From Trinickia dabaoshanensis (lineage in GTDB: Bacteria > Pseudomonadota > Gammaproteobacteria > Burkholderiales > Burkholderiaceae), in contig NZ_PNYA01000012.1 of the NCBI RefSeq assembly GCF_002879885.1, positions 1 through 64,000 on the forward strand: a stretch of 64,000 nt of DNA. The letters run 5' to 3'. The position numbers and the translations under genes are program-made. Below the pieces are notes generated by a model. It was not told the origin of the DNA, ran no database searches, and saw nothing but the letters and a program-made list of their open reading frames with translations. The first letter of the stretch is position 1, and the number at the start of each line of letters is the position of its first letter. Positions 55,614-64,000 of the stretch are shown in pieces.

Positions 55614-56915
55614 ATGTCAGATCTGTTTTCGGTAGAGCCTAGCGCGCCGCTGGCCGAAGCGCTGCGGCCCAAGACGTTGGACGAGGTCATCGGTCAGTCG
55701 CACCTGCTGGGCCCGCGCAAGCCGCTGCGTTTGGCCTTCGAGTCGGGCAAGCCGCATTCGATGATCCTGTGGGGGCCGCCCGGCGTCGGCAAGACGACGC
55801 TTGCCCGGCTGACGGCGACGGCGTTCAAGTGCGAATTTATCGCGTTGTCGGCGGTGTTTTCGGGCGTCAAGGACATCCGGGCCGCGATGGAGCAGGCCGA
55901 GCAGAGCCTGGCGATGGGCAAGCATACGATCTTGTTCGTCGATGAAATTCATCGATTCAACAAGGCGCAGCAAGACGCGTTGCTGCCGTACGCCGAGTCG
56001 GGCCTCGTCACCTTTATCGGAGCGACGACGGAAAACCCGTCGTTCGAGGTCAACTCGGCGTTGCTATCCCGTGCTCAGGTCTACGTGCTCAAATCGCTGA
56101 CCGAGGACGAACTGAAGCTACTCGTCGCGAGGGCCCGCGAGAAGGTGTTGTCGCATTTGCGGATCGATGAGGCCGCCACCGACACGTTGGTCGGTTATGC
56201 CGACGGCGATGCGCGCCGCATGCTCAACTTGCTCGAGCAGACGAGCGCGGCCGCTCGCGCGTCTGGTACCGACCACGTCACCGCGGAGTTCATCCGCGAA
56301 GCGCTGACGTTGAACGCGCGCCGGTTCGATAAAGGCGGCGACAACTTCTACGATCAGATTTCGGCCCTGCACAAATCGGTGCGCGGGTCGCACCCTGACG
56401 CGGCGCTCTACTGGCTCACGCGGATGCTCGACGGCGGCGCCGATGCGCGTTACCTCGCGCGCCGTATCGTGCGAATGGCGTGGGAAGACATCGGGCTCGC
56501 CGATCCTCGAGCGATGCAACTGGCGAACGACGCAGCCGCCACCTATGAGCGCTTGGGTTCGCCCGAGGGCGAATTGGCGCTGGGGCAGGCGGTGATCTAT
56601 TTGGCGATCGCGCCTAAGAGCAACGCTGGTTACAACGCCTACAATCAGGCAACGGCATTCGTTAGGCAGGACAAGTCGCGCGAGGTGCCGGTTCATCTGC
56701 GAAACGCGCCGACCAAGCTCATGAAGGAATTGGGCTACGGGCATGAATACCGATACGCGCACGACGAACCGCACGCATACGCCGCGGGAGAAACTTACCT
56801 GCCCGACGGCATGCGTGAGCCGAACTGGTATCAGCCGGTGCCGCGCGGGCTCGAAATCAAAATCGCCGAAAAGCTGGCGTTTTTGCGGAAGCTGGACGAG
56901 CAAGCGGACGAATAG
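55614..56915 (+). CDS. rarA: Replication-associated recombination protein A (AAA+ ATPase)
   Basis: 433 residues. Sequence [21 protein letters not shown] opens the AAA+ domain; Walker [13 protein letters not shown], Walker [20 protein letters not shown], sensor [20 protein letters not shown]. The C-terminal tetramerisation part has [23 protein letters not shown] and [13 protein letters not shown]. It acts at stalled replication forks. It starts 54 bases after lolA. Confidence 0.96.
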   Translation: MSDLFSVEPSAPLAEALRPKTLDEVIGQSHLLGPRKPLRLAFESGKPHSMILWGPPGVGKTTLARLTATAFKCEFIALSAVFSGVKDIRAAMEQAEQSLAMGKHTILFVDEIHRFNKAQQDALLPYAESGLVTFIGATTENPSFEVNSALLSRAQVYVLKSLTEDELKLLVARAREKVLSHLRIDEAATDTLVGYADGDARRMLNLLEQTSAAARASGTDHVTAEFIREALTLNARRFDKGGDNFYDQISALHKSVRGSHPDAALYWLTRMLDGGADARYLARRIVRMAWEDIGLADPRAMQLANDAAATYERLGSPEGELALGQAVIYLAIAPKSNAGYNAYNQATAFVRQDKSREVPVHLRNAPTKLMKELGYGHEYRYAHDEPHAYAAGETYLPDGMREPNWYQPVPRGLEIKIAEKLAFLRKLDEQADE

Positions 56916-58343
<1,428 letters not shown>

Positions 58344-58380
58344 TCGCCCGCGCGACATCCAACTTTTTGCGAAAAAGGGC

Positions 58381-58409
58381 TTGGAATGTCGCGATAGCTG
58401 TTCTATAAT
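58381..58409 (+). promoter_or_regulatory. Promoter of tRNA-Ser
   Basis: TTGGAA (58381-58386), 17 bases, then a consensus TATAAT (58404-58409), about 57 bases before the mature tRNA end. Confidence 0.8.
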
Positions 58410-58472
58410 CTTCGCTTCGCCAAACAACGACCGGTTTGGTGGAGCGAACAGGGAAACCTAGTTCGAGAAGTC

Positions 58473-58563
58473 GGAAAGGTGGCAGAGTGGTCGAATGCGC
58501 CGGACTCGAAATCCGGTGTACGGTTATACCGTACCGTGGGTTCGAATCCCACCCTTTCCGCCA
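58473..58563 (+). tRNA. tRNA-Ser, anticodon CGA
   Basis: The 7-bp acceptor stem GGAAAGG/CCTTTCC with encoded CCA at 58561-58563. The anticodon arm is GGACTCGAAATCC with anticodon CGA. The long variable arm (TACGGTTATACCGTA) is the mark of a class II serine tRNA, and the T loop reads GGTTCGAATCC. It decodes UCG. Confidence 0.97.
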
Positions 58564-58571
58564 GAATTTTG

Positions 58572-58607
58572 AAAAGCCCCGCACAGTCAATGACTGGCGG
58601 GGCTTTT
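58572..58607 (+). terminator. Intrinsic terminator of tRNA-Ser
   Basis: AAAAGCCCCGC (58572-58582) and GCGGGGCTTTT (58597-58607) form the stem. The apex CAGTCA-A-TGACTG pairs as well, giving an unusually long hairpin just behind the CCA end. Confidence 0.9.
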
Positions 58608-59072
58608 CCTATTTCAGTCCATGGCTGCGTCTATCAGATTGTCCCTTACTTAAGCGCTCACCATCACGACGTCTCGAGCCGGCCGACCTCGTCTAGAACT
58701 CGGTGCGAGTAGCGAGCATTCTGGGATGAATGCAGTCCACTTTCGCCTTCGCCAGCGCAGCACATCGACGGTATCACGGGCTTAAAACACCGGTCGGTCA
58801 TGACACTCCTGGCGAGAGCGCCGCAGTCGATTGATCATCAGTCCCAGTAATCATAGCGGCACCGTCTTATGGCGGTTAGGGGTGCAACGGCATTATTTTG
58901 AGGAACTGGTGCCATTGATTGGAAATAATTGCCTTGCATTTTAAATGTGTCGGCAATGTTTGCTTGCCAAGTTTTCGACCAGTCCTAACAATGCTCTGCG
59001 GCACTTGGATTTGAAGAAAATCTATGTAGAATCGCGCGACTCTGTATGCCGGCTGCTTTGTCAGGCTTGCCA
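58608..59072. other. AT-richer stretch between tRNA-Ser and the vgrG remnant
   Basis: 465 bases with no credible gene. The stretch is locally rich in A and T, as in 58890-58960. A long minus-strand frame (58876-59409) has no family likeness and crosses the vgrG remnant, so it is taken as chance. No attachment-site duplicate of the tRNA 3' end was found within the window. Confidence 0.5.
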
Positions 59073-59255
59073 ATGAATACGAACTTGTCTGTCCATGATA
59101 TTCGAAAGATCGCCACGGGGACGCAGCACAATCGGTTGTTGACGTGGTCATTTCCAGGGGGCAATGCCCCGTACGAGATCCTGTTGGTGAATCGCCTCGA
59201 AGGCGACGAATCCTTTCGCGCGATTTCCGACTGCCGGCATCGTGCACTGGCCTAG
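59073..59255 (+). pseudogene. vgrG (type VI secretion spike) 5' remnant, frameshifted
   Basis: The first 46 codons read MNTNLSVHDIRKIATG, then TQHNRLLTWSFPGGNAPYEI, then LLVNRLEGDES. This is the start of Burkholderia-type VgrG proteins. At about 59211 the frame breaks: the neighbouring frame continues with LSRDFR, as intact VgrG would, implying loss of one base. Similarity ends near 59230. The remaining 600 or more residues of VgrG are absent. Next to it lie a membrane-protein gene and a PAAR remnant, so this is what is left of a T6SS spike cluster. Confidence 0.7.
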
Positions 59256-59385
59256 CCATGCGGTGACTATCCGAATGACGATCAAGCACAGGTCCGGATT
59301 GGCCCTGCGAGCCGGACCGTCGTAAGCAGGCTGACGCGTGTCTCGTTAATCCAGCCGCGGCTTTTGCCGTTCGACGAGACGTGTC

Positions 59386-60357
59386 ATGAGAAGCGACGGA
59401 CGTAGTCAAACATCATTTATCACCGGATTCAACTTGAATACACAAGCGCGCCCCCTCTCTTTACCTGCGACAGCAGCCGTTATCGCAGCGGTTGTCGCCA
59501 TTGCATCATTTCTACCTGGCCTCTATTTCCTGGTGAAAGAATCTTCGCTGTCCCGGGAGGTACTGGCGGTGGATATGGGCAATCTTATCGGTGGCCTGGT
59601 ATTTCGAACCGGTCTGGTTTTCCTGATTGTTCAATGGCATGGAGAGCAGCGAGGTCAGCTTGCGTTTCGCCGCCCCGGGTTGCTACTGGCGATCTATGCG
59701 TCATGCTTGCTGGCTTGGCAGATCGCGCGGATATTCCTGTTTCAAGCGCTGATGCGAACGTTGAACGATGGTGGGGAGAGTCTGAACCTCATCGTGACGA
59801 TCATGGCCCCGCTGGATACAGTCCTATATTCGCTTGTCGCTTGGCTGGCGTGGTCGTTCATTACACGCATGCTGCGCGAAGACGCCTTACCTCTGGCGGT
59901 GCACCATAACGCACGGCGGCGCATTGCGGGTCTCGCGGCTTGGCTGTTTGCTAGCGTACTACTGTTCCTCATGACGCAAACCATGCACATTTTGCTGGCG
60001 TTCTTCGACGACGATCTCAAGCTCGTCATGATGAGCTACATTGGCGCGGTTGCCATTCCGACCGCCTTAGTCTTCGCGGGAACAGTGCTTGGCCTGCCTC
60101 GTGATGTCAGTCGACTGCACGGCTGGCGTTTACTGGGGGCGTCGCTTGTGGCAGTGGTGTTTGTTTCGCTACTGACTTTTGTGTCCTTGGAGGTACTGGC
60201 GGGCATCCTGCTTCGCAGGGCTAGTTTGGCGTCCGCAATACTGACGGTTGTCGTCCTCGTCGGAATTGTCGTGGCTTACCGGATGTCGTTCCGCGCGTTC
60301 TACGATGCTGTGCGCAGGCCGATCGCTGAAACATCCCAAGAAATGCAATCGTCATGA
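59386..60357 (+). CDS. Polytopic membrane protein of unknown function
   Basis: 323 residues, about eight hydrophobic segments (for example residues 25-47, 66-84, 99-118, 135-160, 186-212, 216-238, 249-272 and 279-298). No family recognised. Codon use appears less GC-biased than in flanking housekeeping genes. Its stop overlaps the start of a PAAR remnant (ATGA), and a vgrG remnant precedes it by 130 bases. An intact membrane protein between T6SS spike fragments could be an immunity protein or a leftover accessory factor; this is inference from position only. Confidence 0.65.
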   Translation: MRSDGRSQTSFITGFNLNTQARPLSLPATAAVIAAVVAIASFLPGLYFLVKESSLSREVLAVDMGNLIGGLVFRTGLVFLIVQWHGEQRGQLAFRRPGLLLAIYASCLLAWQIARIFLFQALMRTLNDGGESLNLIVTIMAPLDTVLYSLVAWLAWSFITRMLREDALPLAVHHNARRRIAGLAAWLFASVLLFLMTQTMHILLAFFDDDLKLVMMSYIGAVAIPTALVFAGTVLGLPRDVSRLHGWRLLGASLVAVVFVSLLTFVSLEVLAGILLRRASLASAILTVVVLVGIVVAYRMSFRAFYDAVRRPIAETSQEMQSS

Positions 60358-60518
60358 CAGAGGAAAACGGCCGAGGGGCGATCGGCCTTCACGACAAGAC
60401 CACGCATGGCGGCGAAGTTATCACGGTGTGAGACGAGATCAAGGCGATGGGCGTGCCTGTCGCCGGCGTTGCGAAGGAGGTTTGCAAATTTCTTTGGTCT
60501 CTCACCGATTTGCGATAA
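60354..60518 (+). pseudogene. PAAR-domain protein remnant with in-frame stop
   Basis: From the ATG at 60354 the frame reads MTEENGRGAIGLHDKTTHGG, then EVITV, then a TGA at 60429-60431. Behind the stop it resumes in the same frame with DEIKAMGVPVAGVAKEVCKF and ends at 60518. DKTTHGGEVI and the spaced GVPVA are hallmarks of PAAR proteins, which cap the VgrG spike in type VI secretion. The C-terminal half is missing. The start overlaps the stop of the membrane-protein gene, so the two were once translationally coupled. Confidence 0.72.
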
Positions 60519-60577
60519 TCGCCTCCGCGCCGCCGAAACCAGCCTCCGTTCTCGAGCGGCCCTCACCCCGAGACGCT

Positions 60578-61009
60578 ATGGCCAACGACCGCTTGCACAT
60601 CTCGAGCGACAAGCGCGCGCTCGACATCGACATGATCCACGCGTTCCTGCGCGATCAAGCCTATTGGTCGAAGGGCATCCCCCGAGAAACGCTCGAGCGC
60701 GCGATCGAAGGATCGGTTTGCTTCGGCGGCTATGTCGAGAATCGGCAAGTGGCTTTCGCTAGGCTAGTGACCGACATGGCCACCTTCGCCTACCTGTGTG
60801 ACGTCTTCGTGCTGCCTGAATACCGCGGCCATGGATACGGGCGTGCGTTGGTAAGCCACATCTTCGAATCCGACTTACTCAAAGGCCTGCGTCGAATCTT
60901 GCTGGTCACGAGCGATGCCCACGAACTGTATCGCCCGGTCGGTTTTCAATCGATCGGTAGCCCGGAAAAGTTCATGGAGATCGCGCGGCCCGGCATCTAC
61001 GCCGCTTAA
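60578..61009 (+). CDS. GNAT-family N-acetyltransferase
   Basis: 143 residues from the ATG at 60578. The acetyl-CoA-binding motif is VFVLPEYRGHGYGRALVSHIF (V..Q/RxxGxG/A type), with ILLVTSDAHELYRPVGFQ following. The N-terminal part (DMIHAFLRDQAYWSKGIPRETLERAI) matches a common GNAT subgroup of unknown substrate. Frames extending further upstream run into the PAAR remnant and are not used. Confidence 0.88.
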   Translation: MANDRLHISSDKRALDIDMIHAFLRDQAYWSKGIPRETLERAIEGSVCFGGYVENRQVAFARLVTDMATFAYLCDVFVLPEYRGHGYGRALVSHIFESDLLKGLRRILLVTSDAHELYRPVGFQSIGSPEKFMEIARPGIYAA

Positions 61010-61194
61010 CGTGAAGCCGCCCCCGGATGCTGAGGACCCCAAAGTATCCTCCGGGCGGCGGGCGATTTTTGTGCTCCGCACAATATCCGACGGTGGACGG
61101 GCGATTCATCTCCCGTTTAAATACAAGGTTTGACTCGCCCGCCGGTTCGGACGAAGCTACGCGTTAGCCACCCATCCGCGACAATCGGAGCCTC

Positions 61195-61725
61195 ATGAGT
61201 TCATCGCTGACTGTTCGCCGTATAGCCGCTGATCAGGGCGCAATGTTTCGCGAGTTGCGTGTCGCTTCTTTGCGCGATGCGCCCGATGCCTTTGCCGAAA
61301 CGCTCGAAGAAGCGCTCGCGGAGCAGGCCGAGACATTCGACGCGGCGGCGGCGCGCTACGCCAGCTCCGAAAGCTCGGCCACGTTCATCCTCTATACCGA
61401 GGGCCATCCCGCGGGCCTCATCGGCGCTTACTTCGACGAGACCGCCGAACGCAAGGCCTTCGTCTGCGCGCTGTGGGTCGCGCCGGCGGTACGGCACCTG
61501 CGCGGCGGCGAATTGCTCGTGAACACCGCCACCGCCTGGCTGGCACAGCGCGGCGCGACCGAAATCTACGCCTGGGTGGCCGATGCCAATCGCACCGCGA
61601 TGCGCTTTTACGAAGCGCTCGGCTACGGACCCACGGGCGAACATCAACCCGTCGCGCGTGCGCCTAAGGAATGGCAGACGTTGCTCGTGCGCAGCGTCAA
61701 GCCCGAGCAAATCGGCCCCCGATAA
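61195..61725 (+). CDS. GNAT-family N-acetyltransferase
   Basis: 176 residues. Standard GNAT order: LTVRRIAADQGAMFRELRVASLRDAPDAFAETLEEA at the N-terminus, ALWVAPAVRHLRGGELLVNTATAWLAQRGA as the CoA-binding beta4-alpha3 unit and VADANRTAMRFYEALGYGPTGE toward the C-terminus. The canonical RGxGxG/A loop is altered (RHLRGGE), so acetyl-CoA binding may be atypical. Substrate unknown. Confidence 0.87.
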   Translation: MSSSLTVRRIAADQGAMFRELRVASLRDAPDAFAETLEEALAEQAETFDAAAARYASSESSATFILYTEGHPAGLIGAYFDETAERKAFVCALWVAPAVRHLRGGELLVNTATAWLAQRGATEIYAWVADANRTAMRFYEALGYGPTGEHQPVARAPKEWQTLLVRSVKPEQIGPR

Positions 61726-61746
61726 ATCCTCATCGCATTCGATCGA

Positions 61747-61777
61747 CGATGCATGCGTCCATGCGACGCATGCATCG
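61747..61777. repeat. Perfect hairpin with 13-bp arms
   Basis: CGATGCATGCGTC (61747-61759), loop CATGC, GACGCATGCATCG (61765-61777). No T-run follows. It lies 22 bases behind the second GNAT gene and 83 bases before minC; it could end the GNAT transcript or be a regulatory or repeat element. Confidence 0.6.
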
Positions 61778-61826
61778 CGCATAGCCATGCCAACGCGAAA
61801 TTTCTGGCCCGTGGCGTGGACCCCTG

Positions 61827-61832
61827 TAAAAT
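61827..61832 (+). promoter_or_regulatory. Possible -10 element of the min operon
   Basis: TAAAAT stands 28 bases before the minC start in an otherwise GC-rich gap. No good -35 was recognised, so this is tentative. Confidence 0.35.
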
Positions 61833-61859
61833 ACGCAAAATTTTTTGCCGTAACGCCCC

Positions 61860-62606
61860 ATGTCGCTGAACAAAACGCCTTTCTTCGAACTTCGCAGCGG
61901 CACCGTCGACGCGCTTCAGTTCGTCGTGAAGACCACCGACCTCGACGCGCTCAAAAATGAGCTGACGCGCCGTTTCGAGGCGACCCCCGAGTTCTTCTCG
62001 GGCGAGGTGGTCACGATCGACGTACGCCGCCTCGGCGAAAGCGAGCGCGCATCGATTGCCGATATCGCCGGGCTGCTCGACAGCGTCCGCATGCGGCCGA
62101 TCGGCGTCGTCGCGGCCGAGGCGCAGCGTGAATGGGCCAGCGCGGGCGGTTTGCCGCTCGTGGAGGCGCGCGACCGGCGAGCCTCGGCGGGAAAAGCAGA
62201 GCACTCGCCGAGTACGGGGGAGGCGGCGGCCGCCCAACCCGTGGCATCGGCACAGACACCGGCCGCCGCGCCGCAGACGCTCATCGTCGACAAGCCACTG
62301 CGCTCGGGGCAGCAGGTCTATGCGAAGGGCGACCTCGTCGTGCTGGGGCTCGTCAGTTACGGCGCGGAAGTCATCGCCGAAGGCAATATCCATATTTATG
62401 CCCCGCTGCGCGGCCGCGCGTTGGCGGGTGTGCACGGCAATCACGATGCGCGAATCTTTTGCACGTGCCTCGAGCCGGAACTGATTTCGATCGCCGGCAT
62501 CTATCGCACCACGGAGAATCCGTTGCCGGCCGATGTCGTGGGCAAGTCGGTGCAGATCCGGCTGTCCGACGAGAAACTGATGATCGAACCGCTGCGGCTG
62601 ACGTGA
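61860..62606 (+). CDS. minC: Septum site-determining protein MinC
   Basis: 248 residues. The N-terminal FtsZ-inhibiting domain (about 1-100, [28 protein letters not shown]) and the C-terminal beta-helix dimerisation domain (from about 145: [47 protein letters not shown]) are joined by an Ala/Pro-rich linker longer than in E. coli. With MinD it blocks Z-ring formation near the poles. First gene of minCDE. Confidence 0.96.
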   Translation: MSLNKTPFFELRSGTVDALQFVVKTTDLDALKNELTRRFEATPEFFSGEVVTIDVRRLGESERASIADIAGLLDSVRMRPIGVVAAEAQREWASAGGLPLVEARDRRASAGKAEHSPSTGEAAAAQPVASAQTPAAAPQTLIVDKPLRSGQQVYAKGDLVVLGLVSYGAEVIAEGNIHIYAPLRGRALAGVHGNHDARIFCTCLEPELISIAGIYRTTENPLPADVVGKSVQIRLSDEKLMIEPLRLT

Positions 62607-62679
62607 GCCGAGCCGCGCGACGACGCGCCAAAGCGTGTCGATTCAATGGACGAATTTGACGAATACAGGGTAAGGGGAA

Positions 62680-63495
62680 ATGGCGAAAATCGTTGTAGTG
62701 ACTTCGGGCAAGGGCGGCGTGGGCAAAACCACCACGAGCGCGAGCTTCGCGTCGGGCCTCGCGTTGCGTGGCAATAAAACGGCCGTGATCGACTTCGACG
62801 TCGGCCTGCGTAATCTCGACCTGATCATGGGTTGCGAGCGCCGTGTCGTCTACGATTTCATCAACGTGATTCAAGGCGAAGCGAACTTGAATCAGGCGCT
62901 GATCAAGGACAAGAAGTGCGAAAACCTGTTCATCCTGCCGGCGTCGCAAACGCGCGATAAAGACGCGCTCACGCTCGAGGGCGTCGAGAAGGTCGTGAAC
63001 GATTTGGCCGGCATGGGCTTCGACTATATCGTCTGCGATTCGCCGGCCGGCATCGAGTCGGGCGCGCTGCTCGCGATGCACTTCGCCGACGAAGCACTCG
63101 TCGTGACGAATCCCGAAGTGTCGTCCGTGCGCGATTCCGATCGCATCCTCGGCATCCTGTCGTCGAAGACGAAACGCGCGATCGAGGGCAAGGATCCCGT
63201 GAAGGAGCACCTGCTCATTACGCGTTACAACCCGAAGCGCGTCAGCGAAGGCGAAATGCTGTCGCTGTCGGACATTCAAGAAATCCTGCGGATCGACTTG
63301 ATCGGCGTCGTGCCCGAATCGGAAGCGGTGCTGCACGCGTCGAACCAAGGCCTGCCCGCCGTCCACATGGATGGCACCGACGTGGCCGAGGCCTACAAGG
63401 ACGTCGTCGCGCGCTTTCTCGGCGAGGACAAGGAATTGCGCTTTACCGATTACCAGAAGCCGGGCTTGCTGCAACGCCTCTTCGGCACTCGCTAA
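62680..63495 (+). CDS. minD: Septum site-determining ATPase MinD
   Basis: 271 residues. Deviant Walker [54 protein letters not shown] and a C-terminal amphipathic membrane-targeting helix ([13 protein letters not shown]). It recruits MinC to the membrane and oscillates with MinE. It follows minC by 73 bases. Confidence 0.98.
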   Translation: MAKIVVVTSGKGGVGKTTTSASFASGLALRGNKTAVIDFDVGLRNLDLIMGCERRVVYDFINVIQGEANLNQALIKDKKCENLFILPASQTRDKDALTLEGVEKVVNDLAGMGFDYIVCDSPAGIESGALLAMHFADEALVVTNPEVSSVRDSDRILGILSSKTKRAIEGKDPVKEHLLITRYNPKRVSEGEMLSLSDIQEILRIDLIGVVPESEAVLHASNQGLPAVHMDGTDVAEAYKDVVARFLGEDKELRFTDYQKPGLLQRLFGTR

Positions 63496-63509
63496 GGAGG
63501 GCGCCCGTT

Positions 63510-63764
63510 ATGTCGATTCTGTCGTTCTTGCTCGGCGAGAAGAAGAAGTCCGCGGCGGTCGCGAAAGAACGCCTGCAGCTCATCATCGCGCACGAGCGCG
63601 CCGGTGGCCATCCGCCCGCCGATTACTTGCCCGCGTTGCAGCGGGAACTCGTCGCCGTGATTTCGAAGTATGTGAAGATTTCCGACGACGATATCCGCGT
63701 TAGCCTCGAGCGCCAAGACGATCTCGAGGTGCTCGAGGTCAAGATCGAAATCCCCCAAGCCTAA
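63510..63764 (+). CDS. minE: Cell division topological specificity factor MinE
   Basis: 84 residues. The N-terminal MinD-binding part ([29 protein letters not shown]) and C-terminal topological-specificity domain ([26 protein letters not shown]) are typical. It stimulates MinD ATPase and drives pole-to-pole oscillation. It starts 14 bases after minD with AAGGAGG upstream. Confidence 0.97.
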   Translation: MSILSFLLGEKKKSAAVAKERLQLIIAHERAGGHPPADYLPALQRELVAVISKYVKISDDDIRVSLERQDDLEVLEVKIEIPQA

Positions 63765-63801
63765 CAAGGCATCGCTGGCCACGCGGCCAGCGCACGAATC
63801 G

Positions 63802-63839
63802 AGGCGCGGCGTGCTGGAAGGCGCCGCGCCTTTGTTTTT
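63802..63839 (+). terminator. Intrinsic terminator of minCDE
   Basis: AGGCGCGGCG (63802-63811), a ten-base loop, CGCCGCGCCT (63822-63831), then TTGTTTTT. Confidence 0.9.
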
Positions 63840-64000
63840 GTCCGCCTGCCCGCGCTTCACTCGTTTACCGGTCTGTTAAATCTGTGGCGGCGTGTTGCCG
63901 CCGAAACCATCCCCGCGCCGCCCGGCAATAACGACGCCATCGCACATCGCATTCGTTGTAATAATGACCGCGCCGTGCTTACAAATTGCAACGCGAGGCG

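Noticed and set aside
58473-58563. tRNA-Ser as an integrase attachment site
   Set aside because: No integrase gene and no duplicated tRNA 3' end was found in the window, so only the proximity of the T6SS remnants is reported.
58876-59409. 177-codon minus-strand frame in the tRNA-Ser flank
   Set aside because: No recognisable domain and it overlaps the vgrG remnant, whose translation is clearly family-like.

Overview
The window is chromosomal DNA of a GC-rich betaproteobacterium, most likely a Burkholderiaceae member (Burkholderia, Paraburkholderia, Caballeronia or Trinickia). The basis is gene content: a glucokinase fused to a HexR/RpiR regulator, an OmpC-type Burkholderia porin, hemL-ribD-ribE and ribBA-ribH-nusB blocks, and minCDE. 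No rRNA or CRISPR array was seen; there is one tRNA, tRNA-Ser(CGA).

Layout. 1-150: 5' end of an IS1182-like transposase gene and two hairpins. 200-3604 (minus): ribBA-ribH-nusB-aminotransferase. 3605-22615: about 19 kb of accessory genes separating ribBA from ribE: an alpha/beta hydrolase with a divergent HxlR regulator and paired palindromes, an ammonium transporter, a DMT exporter with a divergent LysR regulator, a Tat-exported purple-acid-phosphatase-like enzyme, a VOC gene remnant, a very small lipoprotein, a DUF4382 lipoprotein, a sugar-acid operon (binding protein, ATPase, two permeases, SMP-30 lactonase, UxaA-family dehydratase) with a divergent GntR regulator, a PIN toxin-antitoxin pair and an orphan CcdA-like antitoxin. 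22616-25685 (minus): hemL-ribD-ribE. 25942-27078: porin.

27625-39649 is a coherent glucose module. A secreted GH15 glucoamylase with a starch-binding domain can release glucose, a four-gene ABC system can import it, and Glk, Zwf and Pgl convert it to 6-phosphogluconate. A 19-bp palindrome matching the HexR site lies between zwf and the ABC operon, inside overlapping promoters that face both ways; the likely regulator is the C-terminal half of the Glk protein encoded next door.

39990-49655 is the most intriguing region: five consecutive genes combining circularly permuted ATP-grasp, alpha-E, transglutaminase-like and DUF2126 domains. The ligase and alpha-E parts occur twice, once as separate genes and once fused, and the fused ATP-grasp copy has visibly lost residues kept in the separate copy. 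This is a conserved but biochemically undefined peptide-ligase/peptidase-type system.

49663-58343 is housekeeping (TRIC channel, Smr protein, trxB, ftsK, lolA, rarA, serS). Behind tRNA-Ser (58473-58563) lies an eroded type VI secretion patch: a vgrG 5' remnant, an intact polytopic membrane protein and a PAAR remnant with an in-frame stop. Two GNAT acetyltransferases and minCDE with its terminator close the window.
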